The translations under genes and the position numbers were made by a program. 64,000 bases of DNA, taken from Dactylorhiza incarnata. Lineage: Eukaryota; Streptophyta; Magnoliopsida; Asparagales; Orchidaceae. Position 1 is the first letter of the stretch; every line of letters begins with the position of its first letter. Below the pieces are notes generated by a model that worked only from the letters and a program-made list of their open reading frames with translations, searched no databases and was not told the origin of the DNA. This document shows positions 62,764 through 64,000 of the stretch, in pieces. The stretch lies in the NCBI GenBank assembly GCA_033032865.1, contig JAWHQI010000229.1, forward strand, positions 186,001-250,000. Reading direction: 5' to 3'.

Positions 62764-64000
62764 GTTAAAACTCCAAATTTGTATTTGATGAAACATTCAA
62801 AATTGTCAAGTATACTCTTATTTTCTTAATTTAATGATTTAACATATATTATAATCTATTTAAAAAATTAAAATATAACGATAATTCAAGTAATTTCTTT
62901 AAATCAAAAAATAAATTTAGTAGAGGCATTTTATCATTTTACAACCATATTTTTAACGGTAGGGATATTTTTGTAAACTGAGAAAACTCAGAGGAACATT
63001 ACACAGGGTAAAACTGTGTATCATAAAATAGTTTGGGCCAGCACTCGGTTTTGCCTTTATATTTGTTTACTTGTTTTAAGGTGAGTCGTTGAGAGGATTG
63101 CAAAGTCAATTAGAAAATCCTTTGACTTTTTCTTCTCTTTGTAAAATACTATAATATAAATAAAGATTTTTGAAATGACTTCTATGCGGTCCTCTCCCCT
63201 CCCACTTTTTTTCATTTGTAGGTTCGAGTTCCTACGTGAACTTTGTTACATTTGTTCTATCTATAAAGTCTTCTTAAAATTCACGTCGATATCGAAGAAT
63301 GTGTTTATGTTTGTGTTATCTTCGTCATCTATGCTTACCATAATGACTTTTATACTCATGTCAGAATTATATTATATAATTTATATCGAATTAAAGGTAA
63401 TTAAGGCGACATTATGTAGACATTCACAAAACAGAATGTGATATCCTCCTATGGAGTCTAGCAAAGCTCCTTGAATTACACTTTTCAAGACTAACATAAA
63501 GGATTTTGCTCAGACAATGCACACACTTGAATCAACTGTGACTCACTTATCCTCGTGATGTTTTTTACCCAGATAACTCGTGTATTCAACATGAGAGGAT
63601 TTCTCGCTATACTCAACCAATGGATGACCATTACTACAAAACATATGAAGTTGATAGATTCGATTAAGATATGATGGTGTCTTCCCTCTCATTTATCCAT
63701 ATTCCAAAAGTTTTTATTTTTGGTGAAGACATCTAATGTTCTTTCCTCACTTGTATGCATTTGTAGTTAAAAGTCTATTCTCTAGGATATTTAGGAGGAA
63801 TAGCATTATCAACTAAGTGGCTACCAATATCAAACTCTTCATAACGGGTCTTTGGGTTACTTCATAATGGTAGGACTCCATAATTGCCGCCATACTAACT
63901 CAAACTATTCCCCTAACACGTCATTGACACTACAAGCGTCATTACGATATTTCAACATATGCAAGTCTCAATTTCTCACAATATTAGTGTTGAAACCGGC
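62764..64000. other. AT-rich interval, no gene recognised
   Basis: Only short frames without family motifs; 63175-63441 is hydrophobic by AT-rich composition. The window ends inside it. Confidence 0.4.

Overview
This is a window of nuclear DNA from a flowering plant. It has GT-AG split exons, Copia and Ty3/Gypsy LTR retrotransposons with plant-type primer-binding sites, PIF/Harbinger, hAT-like and Mutator-like miniature elements, and no bacterial or organellar features. The species cannot be told from the sequence. By my reading most of the window is transposon or satellite DNA, and only one cellular gene is securely readable.

That gene is a class-I/II PLP-dependent aminotransferase on the + strand. 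Seven canonical exons run from 8502 to 48967 and give one open frame of 296 codons ending in a stop. They carry the PLP asparagine, aspartate/tyrosine and Schiff-base lysine, and the carboxylate-binding arginine. The N-terminal third is not visible and should lie left of the window or be lost. Two introns are very large: 8836-31981 (23.1 kb) and 32906-47509 (14.6 kb). Both are filled with nested mobile elements, yet the reading frame and all visible splice sites are intact.

Layout. 1-3600: broken Copia element in two opposed pieces. 4408-5985 and 6794-8152: two solo LTRs with exact 5-bp target duplications. 8247-14031: miniature elements. 14092-19284: full-length chromovirus (minus strand, Reina-like). 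21198-24597: deleted second chromovirus (plus strand). 24954-28747: non-autonomous LTR element with internal tandem arrays, inserted beside a Gypsy gag remnant. 30300-31660: compact TRIM/TR-GAG element with repeated 184-bp LTRs. 33187-46560: four-layer nest, namely an old Copia containing a 3.26-kb solo LTR, a deleted Harbinger transposon, and a younger Copia that itself holds a reversed Gypsy piece. 47197-48692: more miniature elements in or beside the last introns. 49170-50757: Harbinger-type element filled with inverted minisatellite. 49690-55605: three identical 1972-bp tandem copies that start inside that element. 55606-64000: AT-rich DNA with possible 5' exons of a minus-strand gene (57045-57990), LTR-like stretches and short tandem repeats.

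The most unusual items are the minisatellite-filled Harbinger-type element with its triplication, the chained TRIM/TR-GAG element, the Copia-Gypsy composite, and the intact aminotransferase frame across about 40 kb of inserted DNA. Element classes rest on termini, target duplications and motifs read by eye; no database search was possible.
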